Source of the DNA: an uncultured Pelagibacteraceae bacterium
Lineage (GTDB): Bacteria; Pseudomonadota; Alphaproteobacteria; Pelagibacterales; Pelagibacteraceae
Reading direction: 5' to 3'
Assembly (NCBI GenBank): GCA_902555585.1
Contig: CACDSY010000002.1
Location: forward strand, 80,001-144,000
Length of the DNA stretch: 64,000 nucleotides
Every line of letters starts with the position of its first letter. Positions within the stretch are counted from its first letter, which is position 1. The position numbers and the translations under genes are program-made. Below, piece after piece: positions 42,716-50,534 of the stretch. The notes under the pieces are model-generated. The model saw nothing but the letters and a program-made list of their open reading frames with translations, was not told the origin of the DNA and ran no database searches.

Positions 42716-43528
42716 ATGGTTGAATTACAGAAAAAATATCAAATTGGTGCAAGAAGATTTGGAATTATTAATTGGGTGGGAACTTATTCTTTATTTAAAA
42801 AAGAAGTTCTAAGATTTTTAACAGTTTCAGGACAAACTCTATTTGGACCAATACTAACTAGTATTTTATTTTTAACAGTTATTTCTTTAGCGATAGGAGA
42901 TGAAAGAGCTGATGTTTTAGGAGTTCCTTACATTAAATTTTTAGCTAGTGGTTTAATAATGATGCAAGTAATTCAACAAAGTTTTGCACATTCAAGCTCT
43001 TCTTTAATGATGGGAAAAATGATGGGTACAATTACGGATGTTGTCCACAGTCCTTTATCTGCATCAGAGGTAGTATTTGCAATAACTTTTGCATCAGCTG
43101 CAAGAGGTTTGCTCATTGCTTCAGTTTCAACTTTAATATTCGTACTTTTTATTGATTTATCCATACAAAATTTTCTTTTGTGGTTTATTTACTTATTTTT
43201 AGGTGGTGTGGTTTTGGGATCACTTGGGATTATTATTGGTTTATATGCAGACAAATTCGATCAAATGAGTACTGTTACAAACTTTATAATTGTACCTTTA
43301 AGTTTTTTAAGTGGAACTTTTTATAGTATTGATAGGTTACCTAATTTTTTAAAAATTCTGAGCAATTACAATCCATTTTTTCATATGATCGATGGTTTCA
43401 GATATTCATTTATCGGTCAATTAGATGGGTCAGTTACAATTGGTGTTGCATTGCTTACATTTTTAAGTTTAGTCATTACTTATTTCGCATACTTTCTAGT
43501 ACACAAAGGTTATAAAATTAAATCATAA
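42716..43528 (+). CDS. ABC-2 type transporter permease
   Basis: A 270-residue membrane protein with six hydrophobic helices (about 38-57, 73-95, 118-148, 152-175, 180-205, 238-262) and the ABC-2 signature region LSFLSGTFYSIDRLP. Such permeases export polysaccharides, lipids or drugs with an ATPase partner. None is adjacent; lptB is the only ABC ATPase in the window and belongs to LPS export. The 127-base gap before it (42589-42715) is AT-rich and holds the divergent control region with gcrA. argD starts 7 bases downstream. Confidence 0.85.
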   Translation: MVELQKKYQIGARRFGIINWVGTYSLFKKEVLRFLTVSGQTLFGPILTSILFLTVISLAIGDERADVLGVPYIKFLASGLIMMQVIQQSFAHSSSSLMMGKMMGTITDVVHSPLSASEVVFAITFASAARGLLIASVSTLIFVLFIDLSIQNFLLWFIYLFLGGVVLGSLGIIIGLYADKFDQMSTVTNFIIVPLSFLSGTFYSIDRLPNFLKILSNYNPFFHMIDGFRYSFIGQLDGSVTIGVALLTFLSLVITYFAYFLVHKGYKIKS

Positions 43529-43535
43529 TATACTC

Positions 43536-44705
43536 ATGAGTTCTCTAGCTAAAAACTATAAAAGAAGAAACTTATCTTTCAACAAAGGCAAAGGTTCTTT
43601 CTTGTATTCAAAGAGTGGTGTCAAATTTTTAGATTTTGTTCAAGGAATCGCTGTTAACTCTTTAGGTCATGCAAACCTAAATTTAGTAAAAGCGATAAAT
43701 AAACAATCAAAAAAACTTTGGCACGTTTCAAACTCTTTCATAATTCCAGAAGGAGAGGAACTAGCTAAAAAATTAACAAAGAGAACTTTTGCAGATGCTG
43801 TTATTTTTCAAAATAGTGGAGCAGAGGCTACAGAGGCTGCAATAAAAGTTGCTAGAAGATATTTTTATTCAATAGGTCAAACAAAAAAAAATAGAATTTT
43901 ATGCATTAAAAATTCTTTTCATGGAAGAACTATTGCAGCAATTAATGCCAGTGGATCAAAAAAAATGATTGAAGGATTTGGACCCAAAGTTGCTGGATTT
44001 GATCATTTTAAATTTGGTAATCACAAGGAACTAAAAAGAAAGATTTCAAAAAAAACTGCCGCAATAATGATAGAACCAATTATGGGCGAAGGCGGAATAA
44101 AAGTAATACCTCATTGGTGTTTAAAAGAATTGAGACAGATTTGTAATAAAAAAAAAATTCTTCTAATTTTAGATGAAGTTCAGTGTGGAATCGGCAGATC
44201 CGGTAAGTTTTTTTCTTATGAGTATGCAAATATAAAGCCAGATATAGTTCCAATAGCTAAAGGAATTGGAGGCGGTTTTCCAATAGGTGCAGTGTTAATG
44301 ACAAAAAAAGTTTCTAAGGCCATGGTTCCAGGTACGCATGGATCTACTTTTGGTGGCAACCCTTTAGCAATGTCTGTTGGTAATGCAGTAATGGACGAAA
44401 TTTTTAAAAAAGGCTTTCTTTCGAAAGTTAAAAATAATTCAAAATATTTCATTTCGGAATTAAATAAAATTAAAAATAAATTTCCAAACATTATAAAAGA
44501 AATAAGAGGAATAGGATTAATTTTGGGAATACAATTACATCACGACCAGACAAAATTTATACAAAGTTTAATGAAAAATAAACTTTTAACAATTAGAGCA
44601 GCAGAAAATGTTATAAGAATTTTACCTCCATTAAATGTTAATAAAAAAGAAATAAATATAGCTTTAAAAATAATCAACAAAGTTTGCGAAGAGTATAAAA
44701 AATAA
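43536..44705 (+). CDS. argD: Acetylornithine aminotransferase
   Basis: A 389-residue class III PLP aminotransferase. NSGAEATEAAIKVAR binds PLP phosphate, then SFHGRT, IMGEGG, LDEVQCGIGRSG and the Schiff-base Lys in AKGIGGGFPIGA. GTHGSTFGGNPLA is also family-typical. It converts N-acetylglutamate semialdehyde to N-acetylornithine and may also serve succinyl-DAP synthesis (DapC activity) in this reduced genome. Its stop overlaps the argF start by one base. Confidence 0.95.
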   Translation: MSSLAKNYKRRNLSFNKGKGSFLYSKSGVKFLDFVQGIAVNSLGHANLNLVKAINKQSKKLWHVSNSFIIPEGEELAKKLTKRTFADAVIFQNSGAEATEAAIKVARRYFYSIGQTKKNRILCIKNSFHGRTIAAINASGSKKMIEGFGPKVAGFDHFKFGNHKELKRKISKKTAAIMIEPIMGEGGIKVIPHWCLKELRQICNKKKILLILDEVQCGIGRSGKFFSYEYANIKPDIVPIAKGIGGGFPIGAVLMTKKVSKAMVPGTHGSTFGGNPLAMSVGNAVMDEIFKKGFLSKVKNNSKYFISELNKIKNKFPNIIKEIRGIGLILGIQLHHDQTKFIQSLMKNKLLTIRAAENVIRILPPLNVNKKEINIALKIINKVCEEYKK

Positions 44706-45637
44706 TGAAAAACTTTCTTCATATAAGAGATATTCCCTTAAGAGATTTAAAAAAAATTATTTCTGACGCTAAAAAAAGAAAATATAAAAGAAAAAGATTA
44801 AATACTCTTGATCCAGATAAAGACTCACCTTTAAAAGGAAAAATTCTTTTACAGATGTTTGAAAAATCTAGCTTAAGAACAAGATTAAGTTTTTATTTAG
44901 CTATAAAACAACTAGGCGGAGGCTCTTTAACTTTAAGACCTGAGGAATTACATTTAAAAACTGGTGGAGAAAGTATAGCAGATACATCTAAAATTTTGTC
45001 AACTTTTGGTAACGCTTTCATGTTAAGAACAGACTCTGACAAAAAATTAGATGAGTTTAAAAAACATTCAAATATACCAATAATAAATGGATTAAGTCCA
45101 TCTTCACATCCCACCCAAGTTTTGTCGGATATTTTTACTATTCAAGAAATTAAAAAGAAAAATATTTCAAAATTAAAACTATGTTGGATTGGAGATGCTA
45201 ATAACAATATGATGAATAGCTTAATAGAAGCTTGTATAAAATTTTCTGTTTCCTTAAATATTGCATGCCCTAAAAGCTATCAGCCAAATAAAATGATTAT
45301 TTCTTTGATAAAAAAACAAAAAGGAAAAATAAAAATTTTTAATAGAAAAGAAATAGCTATTAAAAATTCTGATGTTGTGATGACGGACAAAATCATTTCT
45401 TTAAACGATAAAGTAAATAAGAAAAAGAAACTTAAATTATTTAGAAACTTTAAATTAGATACAAAAACTTTGAGTTTAGCCAAGAAAGATGCAATATTTC
45501 TTCATTGTCTGCCAAGAGGAAGTGAAGTTACAGAAGAAGTGTTTCTTAGTAAACAATCTAAAGTATGGCAACAAGCGCTTAACAGAGTTTATGTTCAAAA
45601 GAGTATTTTATTATATTGTTTTGGTAAACTAGGGTAG
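44705..45637 (+). CDS. argF: Ornithine carbamoyltransferase
   Basis: A 310-residue transcarbamylase. The carbamoyl-phosphate site is EKSSLRTRLSF (usual STRTR reads SLRTR), then SHPTQVLSD, WIGDANN, and the C-terminal HCLPRGSEV. It forms citrulline from ornithine. It is in an argD-argF pair and converges on the cytochrome c gene with a 9-base overlap (45629-45637). Confidence 0.94.
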   Translation: MKNFLHIRDIPLRDLKKIISDAKKRKYKRKRLNTLDPDKDSPLKGKILLQMFEKSSLRTRLSFYLAIKQLGGGSLTLRPEELHLKTGGESIADTSKILSTFGNAFMLRTDSDKKLDEFKKHSNIPIINGLSPSSHPTQVLSDIFTIQEIKKKNISKLKLCWIGDANNNMMNSLIEACIKFSVSLNIACPKSYQPNKMIISLIKKQKGKIKIFNRKEIAIKNSDVVMTDKIISLNDKVNKKKKLKLFRNFKLDTKTLSLAKKDAIFLHCLPRGSEVTEEVFLSKQSKVWQQALNRVYVQKSILLYCFGKLG

Positions 45638-46159
45638 TTGTAAAGGACTATCAGCATTAGCATTCATATAAAGAATTACAGAAGCTCTATCTTTTTCTTT
45701 TTTTAATCCTGCGAATGCCATTTTGGTACCCTTTATATATGAAGCAGGTTTTATTAAAAAACTATTCATCTCCCTGAATGTCCAATCTTTTCCAAATGCT
45801 ATCAAGGCTTTTGAATATTTGTAATCTTCCAGAGCACCCATATTTCTACCTAGTACATTATAAAGTGCTGGACCAATATTATTTCTTCCACCTTTTTTAA
45901 TAGAATGACATGCGCTACATTTCTTAAAAACTTTCTTTCCATGATCAACACTTCCCATGGCTAATAGAGCGGAAATATCAACTGCTTCTACTGCTGTGGA
46001 AGCTTTGGTGCTATCTGTTTCAGCAAATTCGACTTTATAAGCTGATTGACTTGGCTTCTCTACGTAATAGATAATGTCTGAAATTTTAGTTATTCCAAAT
46101 ATAACAACAAAAATAACAACTATTGCTGCTATAATTTTATTAATTTCAAATGAGTCCAT
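45629..46159 (-). CDS. cycM: Membrane-anchored cytochrome c (CycM/c552-like)
   Basis: A 176-residue protein with an N-terminal transmembrane anchor (residues 8-30), a flexible linker and a class I cytochrome c domain. The heme-binding CSACH is at 81-85, and the distal Met ligand is probably in GTKMAFAGL. Anchored c552-type cytochromes carry electrons between the bc1 complex and cytochrome oxidase in alphaproteobacteria. The gene is monocistronic, divergent from kdsB. Confidence 0.9.
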   Translation of the reverse strand: MDSFEINKIIAAIVVIFVVIFGITKISDIIYYVEKPSQSAYKVEFAETDSTKASTAVEAVDISALLAMGSVDHGKKVFKKCSACHSIKKGGRNNIGPALYNVLGRNMGALEDYKYSKALIAFGKDWTFREMNSFLIKPASYIKGTKMAFAGLKKEKDRASVILYMNANADSPLQLP

Positions 46160-46220
46160 GATTTTTAATTATTATCCTCGTATAACATGTTAAACAAAAA
46201 AAAAACTAAATTTAAATTTA

Positions 46221-46246
46221 ATTATTGCGTCTGAAAGACGCATAAT
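46221..46246 (+). promoter_or_regulatory. Hairpin or dyad just upstream of kdsB
   Basis: TGCGTC (46226-46231) and GACGCA (46237-46242) form a 6-bp GC-rich stem with the loop TGAAA. ATTA (46221-46224) and TAAT (46243-46246) extend it past a bulged T. It ends 9 bases before the kdsB ATG and overlaps a CATAAT that could be a -10 box. GC-rich dyads are rare in this AT-rich window, so an operator or leader hairpin is plausible. Confidence 0.45.
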
Positions 46247-46255
46247 ACTTAGTTT

Positions 46256-46993
46256 ATGAGCAATACAGTAATTTTAATCCCTTCAAGATTAGCTGCAACA
46301 AGGTTACCAAATAAACCTTTATTAAAAATCAATAATATTTCAATTATCAATCATGTTTATAAAATTGCAAAATCATCTCTTATTGGAGACAGTTATGTTG
46401 CTACAGGCGATAAAGAAATATTTGAAGAGGTTACTAAGCTCGGAGGAAAATGTATTTTAACCAAAAAAGATCATAAAACTGGAACTGACAGAATTTTTGA
46501 GGCTTATCAAGAGTTAAGAGATGACAATATTGAATATATAATAAATCTTCAAGGAGATGAACCAATGCTTGATATTGAGGATGTTACTAATCTCCTCAAA
46601 AAAACTATTAAAAAAAAATCTAAAATTTCAACATTAGCTTGTCAAATTGAAGACAAAAATTTTTTTGTTAACAAAAACATCGTAAAAGTAACTACTAAAG
46701 AGGAACTTAACCAAAATAATTTGTCAGCAGCATCATCATTCACAAGAGAAATTAAAAATACTCAAAAAAACATTTACCATCATATTGGAATTTATATTTT
46801 TAATGTTCCATATTTAGAAAAGTTTGTGCAATTAGAGCAAACTCAGAATGAAAAATCACAAAAACTAGAACAATTAAGATTAATGGATAACAATATTGAA
46901 ATTAATGTTGGACTGGCAAAAACTAGACCAATTGGTGTAGATACCACTGAAGATTATCTAGAAATAAAAAAAATTATGGAATATAAAAATTAA
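46256..46993 (+). CDS. kdsB: 3-deoxy-manno-octulosonate cytidylyltransferase
   Basis: A 245-residue nucleotidyltransferase activating Kdo with CTP to CMP-Kdo for lipid A core synthesis. The N-terminal IPSRLAATRLPNKPL is the CTP-binding signature. TGDKEI, GTDRIFEA, NLQGDEP and HHIGIYIF are conserved. Each Kdo transferred later releases CMP, a substrate for Cmk, whose gene here is dead. It is followed 3 bases later by pheA. Confidence 0.95.
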   Translation: MSNTVILIPSRLAATRLPNKPLLKINNISIINHVYKIAKSSLIGDSYVATGDKEIFEEVTKLGGKCILTKKDHKTGTDRIFEAYQELRDDNIEYIINLQGDEPMLDIEDVTNLLKKTIKKKSKISTLACQIEDKNFFVNKNIVKVTTKEELNQNNLSAASSFTREIKNTQKNIYHHIGIYIFNVPYLEKFVQLEQTQNEKSQKLEQLRLMDNNIEINVGLAKTRPIGVDTTEDYLEIKKIMEYKN

Positions 46994-46996
46994 ATT

Positions 46997-47824
46997 ATGA
47001 AAATCGCTTACCAAGGTGTTGCAGGAAGTTACAGCGAAAGTTGTGCTAAAAAAATGTATCCAGAGAGTGAAACAATACCCTGTAAAACATTTGATGAATG
47101 CTTTGAAAGGTCTAGTGAAGATAATTCAATAAAATCTTTAATTCCAGAGTCAAATAAAACAACTGGAAATATTGGTGTTGAGTATTTAATCTTTAAATAC
47201 AGACTAAATATTTATGCAGAGCATTTTTTTCCAATTAATCATAATCTATTGGGATTGAAAGATTCAAAAATAGAAGACATAAAAGATGTTTACTCACACG
47301 CTCAAGCATTAAGCCAGTCTTCAAGATTTATTAAGAAGAAAAAATTTATTGAAAATGTTAGAGCAGATACGGCTGGTTCAGCAAAATTTGTTTCAGAAAC
47401 TAAAGATAAATCTAAAGCTGCAATAGCCTCTAGTCTTAGTGCAGAAATATATGGTCTTAAAATTCTAAAAGAAAATGTCCAAGATGATAAAGATAACGTG
47501 ACTAGATTTTTATTACTTGGTAAAGATATTTTTCAGCCAGATTTTTCTAATGATAATCATATAACATCAATATTATTTAAGTTGAAAAGTAAACCTGCTG
47601 CTCTTTACTCTGCACTGTCAGGATTTGCAATAAATGGAGTTAATATGAGCAAACTACAAAGTTTTCCCGAAAAGAACTCATTTTCCTCATATTTTTTTCT
47701 ATGTGATATTGATGGACACATAGAATCTCCCGAAATCAAAAACTCACTTGAGGAATTGGGTCTGCATTGTCAAGATATGCACGTTCTAGGTGTTTATAAA
47801 TCTGATAAATTTAGACAAAAATAA
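46997..47824 (+). CDS. pheA: Prephenate dehydratase
   Basis: A 275-residue monofunctional enzyme making phenylpyruvate from prephenate. The N-terminal AYQGVAGSYSE and the catalytic Thr-Arg-Phe in VTRFLLLG are intact. The C-terminal ACT domain has GFAINGVNMSKLQSFP, where the usual Phe-binding ESRP-type motif reads QSFP, so feedback sensitivity may differ. It lies between kdsB and the SRP RNA. Confidence 0.94.
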   Translation: MKIAYQGVAGSYSESCAKKMYPESETIPCKTFDECFERSSEDNSIKSLIPESNKTTGNIGVEYLIFKYRLNIYAEHFFPINHNLLGLKDSKIEDIKDVYSHAQALSQSSRFIKKKKFIENVRADTAGSAKFVSETKDKSKAAIASSLSAEIYGLKILKENVQDDKDNVTRFLLLGKDIFQPDFSNDNHITSILFKLKSKPAALYSALSGFAINGVNMSKLQSFPEKNSFSSYFFLCDIDGHIESPEIKNSLEELGLHCQDMHVLGVYKSDKFRQK

Positions 47825-47837
47825 ATTTATAACTTTC

Positions 47838-47867
47838 TTGTAGAATAGAAATTTTTATTGATATAAT
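47838..47867 (+). promoter_or_regulatory. Promoter of the SRP RNA gene
   Basis: TTGTAG (47838-47843), an 18-base spacer and a perfect TATAAT (47862-47867). This places the transcript start near 47873, at the 5' end of the predicted SRP RNA stem. Confidence 0.6.
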
Positions 47868-47870
47868 AAA

Positions 47871-47963
47871 GTTGGAGGCCAGTCAGGTGGTGTTACCACA
47901 AATCCCCTAGGATCGAAAGATAGCAAGGGTAGTGAGTATTTTCCAGGTTGGTTGGTCTCCTTA
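47871..47963 (+). ncRNA. ffs: Bacterial small SRP RNA (4.5S)
   Basis: The terminal strands GGAGGCCA (47874-47881) and TGGTCTCC (47953-47960) pair over 8 bp. The conserved domain IV follows the bacterial form: AGG, a short stem ATC-GAAA-GAT with a GNRA tetraloop (47911-47922 region), then AGCA, matching the AGG/AGCA asymmetric loop bound by Ffh. The length of about 90 bases and the position just before dnaX are typical of alphaproteobacteria. A clear promoter lies directly upstream. The exact ends are inferred. Confidence 0.88.
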
Positions 47964-47966
47964 AAA

Positions 47967-49598
47967 ATGACAGAAAATTCAAAAGTACTAGCATTAAAAT
48001 ATAGACCTCAGGTATTTGAGGATTTAATTGGCCAAGAGATTATTGCTGAAACAATTAAAAATTCAATAATTTCAGACAAGTCACCTAATGCATTTTTGTT
48101 CACAGGTATTAGGGGAGTAGGAAAAACAACTTTCGCAAGAATAGTTGCAAAGTCATTAAATTGTGAGCATGGAATTGAAAACATGTGTAAGAAAAAATGT
48201 AGTAACTGCGATGCAATTACAAACTCAAATCATATTGATGTTTTGGAAATGGATGCTGCAAGTAAGACCGGCGTTGATGATGTTAGAGAGCTTATAGAAT
48301 TTTCAAGATATGGACCAACAACCGCTAAATATAAAATATTTATTATTGATGAGGTTCATATGTTAAGTAAGCAAGCATTTAATGCACTTTTAAAAACATT
48401 AGAGGAACCACCAAAATATTTAAAATTTATTTTTGCAACAACCGAAATCAAAAAAATACCTGTAACAGTAATCTCGAGATGTCAACGCTTTGACCTCTCC
48501 AGAGTGAAATCTGATGAGCTTTTTAATTATATAAAAATGATTAAGGATAAAGAAGGTGGTAAAGTTTCTGATGAAGCTTTAAAATTAATTGTAAAAATTT
48601 CAGAAGGATCTGTTAGAGATGCATTATCTTTGTTAGATCGTGGACTTGTTGCTAATCAAAATGATGAGGAATTAAATCTAGACAAAGCACAAAGTATTTA
48701 TGGATACTTTGATAAAAGTTCTTTGATAGAATTAATTAAAAATCTGTTTAGTGGTGATGAAAAAAAAGTTTTTGAATTGTATAGAAAGATTTATGATTCT
48801 GGTGTAGATCCAAAAATTTTTTTGAATGATTTTCTTGAGGTTTTATATTACCTAAAAAATATTAATTTTATAAAACTAGATGGAAATAATTTTTCTTTAA
48901 ATGACCAAGATTTTAGTAATCTTTCCACAATATCTGAAAATTTAGACTCAAAGGATATAATCCTTTTTTGGCAATTTACACTTGATACAATTGAAGAAAT
49001 TAACATTGTTTCAAATCCAAATTTATCAGTTGAAATGTTCCTTTTCAGATTAATGAGAATAAAAGGTTTTAAGGAGAAAGATACCGAGGAAACCTCTACT
49101 GAAAAAAAATCTGATACTTTAATTAAAGAAAATGAAAAAAAAATTACAAATAAAACAATAGATCAAATCAAAAATGTTTCACAACAAGAAAAAATTGAAC
49201 CAAATTTAAATAAAGATGAAGTAATCAATGAACTTAAAATTGGTTCATTTGAAAGTTTGATAAATTTATGTACGGAAAAGAAAGAAGCTAAGCTTAAATA
49301 TGAGCTTGAAACTAATACAAATTTAGTTTCATTCTCTGAGGGTTTAATAGAAATATCTTTTAATGAAAACTTAGACAAAGACTTTATTAAAAATCTATCT
49401 AACAAACTATTCGAATGGACATCTAAAAGATGGATTATCTCTCTGTCGAAAAACCAAGGACAAATTTCAAAAAAAGAAAAAAATAAAATTGATGAGAAAA
49501 AAATATTTGATGATGTTAAAAAGTCTGAAGCCTATAAAAAAGTGATCGAAGCATTTCCTGATGCAGAATTAATAAATGTTGAGTTGAAGGAGGATTAG
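47967..49598 (+). CDS. dnaX: DNA polymerase III subunits gamma/tau
   Basis: A 543-residue clamp-loader AAA+ ATPase. I chose the ATG at 47967 (MTENSKVLALKYRPQ) over an upstream in-frame codon at 47952 that would sit within the SRP RNA. Walker A GIRGVGKTT, a zinc cluster around CKKKCSNC, Walker B IIDEVHML, and sensor 1 FATTE are intact. The C-terminal tau region is Lys/Glu-rich. It begins only a few bases after the SRP RNA 3' end, and is followed by ybaB after 1 base. Confidence 0.96.
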   Translation: MTENSKVLALKYRPQVFEDLIGQEIIAETIKNSIISDKSPNAFLFTGIRGVGKTTFARIVAKSLNCEHGIENMCKKKCSNCDAITNSNHIDVLEMDAASKTGVDDVRELIEFSRYGPTTAKYKIFIIDEVHMLSKQAFNALLKTLEEPPKYLKFIFATTEIKKIPVTVISRCQRFDLSRVKSDELFNYIKMIKDKEGGKVSDEALKLIVKISEGSVRDALSLLDRGLVANQNDEELNLDKAQSIYGYFDKSSLIELIKNLFSGDEKKVFELYRKIYDSGVDPKIFLNDFLEVLYYLKNINFIKLDGNNFSLNDQDFSNLSTISENLDSKDIILFWQFTLDTIEEINIVSNPNLSVEMFLFRLMRIKGFKEKDTEETSTEKKSDTLIKENEKKITNKTIDQIKNVSQQEKIEPNLNKDEVINELKIGSFESLINLCTEKKEAKLKYELETNTNLVSFSEGLIEISFNENLDKDFIKNLSNKLFEWTSKRWIISLSKNQGQISKKEKNKIDEKKIFDDVKKSEAYKKVIEAFPDAELINVELKED

Positions 49599-49599
49599 A

Positions 49600-49917
49600 A
49601 TGACTGATTTTTCAAAATTAATGGAAAAAGCCAAAGAAATTGAAAGCAAAATGAAAGAAAGCCAAGAAAATATTAAAAAGATAGAGGTCGAAGGTGTCTC
49701 AGGAGCCAATGATGTAAAAGTTACTTTAAATGGAGAGGGTACTATGATTTCAATTAAACTTAGTGAAAATGTTTTGAAAGAGGAAAAAGTAATACTAGAA
49801 GATCTTATTACTGCTGCTCATAATAACGCAAAATCACAACTTAAATCAAAAACTGCAGAGGAAATTTCTAAGGCTTCAGGAAATTTTGGAATACCTGGAT
49901 TTAAGTGGCCTTTATAA
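49600..49917 (+). CDS. ybaB: YbaB/EbfC-family nucleoid-associated protein
   Basis: A 105-residue protein with the long N-terminal helix (MEKAKEIESKMKESQ) and the beta core (GVSGANDVKVTLNGEG) of YbaB/EbfC dimers, which bind DNA without strong specificity. It is embedded in the standard dnaX-ybaB-recR order, with a 1-base gap to dnaX and a 5-base gap to recR. Confidence 0.94.
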   Translation: MTDFSKLMEKAKEIESKMKESQENIKKIEVEGVSGANDVKVTLNGEGTMISIKLSENVLKEEKVILEDLITAAHNNAKSQLKSKTAEEISKASGNFGIPGFKWPL

Positions 49918-49922
49918 TTTAA

Positions 49923-50534
49923 ATGCAAAATATTCCTGAAATAGAAAATTTAATTAAGCTAATATCTAAGTTACCAGGGCTAGGACCTAAGTCTGCAAAA
50001 AGAATTATATTAAAAATGATTAATAATCGACAAGAATTACTAAAGCCTTTGGCTCAAAATTTGAGTGAAGTTTTTAAAAATATTGTTAGATGTAAAATTT
50101 GTGGAACATTGAAGTCTAATACAATTGAGTGTAGTTATAATAATTGCGAAGTAGTAGAAAAAAAATATAATAAAATTTGTGTTGTAGAAAATATTTCAGA
50201 TCAGTGGGCAATAGAAAGTTCTTCAATTTTCCAAGGTTACTTCCATATTTTAGGGGGGACTCTATCAAACAATAATAATAGTAATAGAGAGGACTTACTT
50301 ATTAACTCTCTTATAGAAAGAATAAATAAAGATGATATCGAAGAAGTAATTTTAGCAACTAGCGCAACTGTAGAAGGTCAAACTACTGCATTTTATATTC
50401 AAGATAGTCTTAAAAAGACTGACGTCAAAGTTTCAAAACTAGCCCAAGGTTTACCTGTAGGTGGAGAAATCGAAAATTTAGATGATGGTACTCTAATATC
50501 TGCATTTAAAAACAGAAAAAAACTTGAGGCTTAA
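49923..50534 (+). CDS. recR: Recombination protein RecR
   Basis: A 203-residue RecR. It has an N-terminal helix-hairpin-helix (LPGLGPKSAKRI), a Cys4 zinc cluster (CKIC and ECSYNNC, residues about 58-77), and a Toprim domain with FHILGGTLSNN and SATVEGQTTAFYI. It acts with RecO/RecF in gap repair. Its stop directly abuts the convergent glcB stop, with no gap. Confidence 0.96.
   Translation: MQNIPEIENLIKLISKLPGLGPKSAKRIILKMINNRQELLKPLAQNLSEVFKNIVRCKICGTLKSNTIECSYNNCEVVEKKYNKICVVENISDQWAIESSSIFQGYFHILGGTLSNNNNSNREDLLINSLIERINKDDIEEVILATSATVEGQTTAFYIQDSLKKTDVKVSKLAQGLPVGGEIENLDDGTLISAFKNRKKLEA

Noticed and set aside
47952..47966. Upstream start for dnaX
   Set aside because: It falls within the 3' strand of the SRP RNA stem, and the conserved N-terminus begins at 47967.
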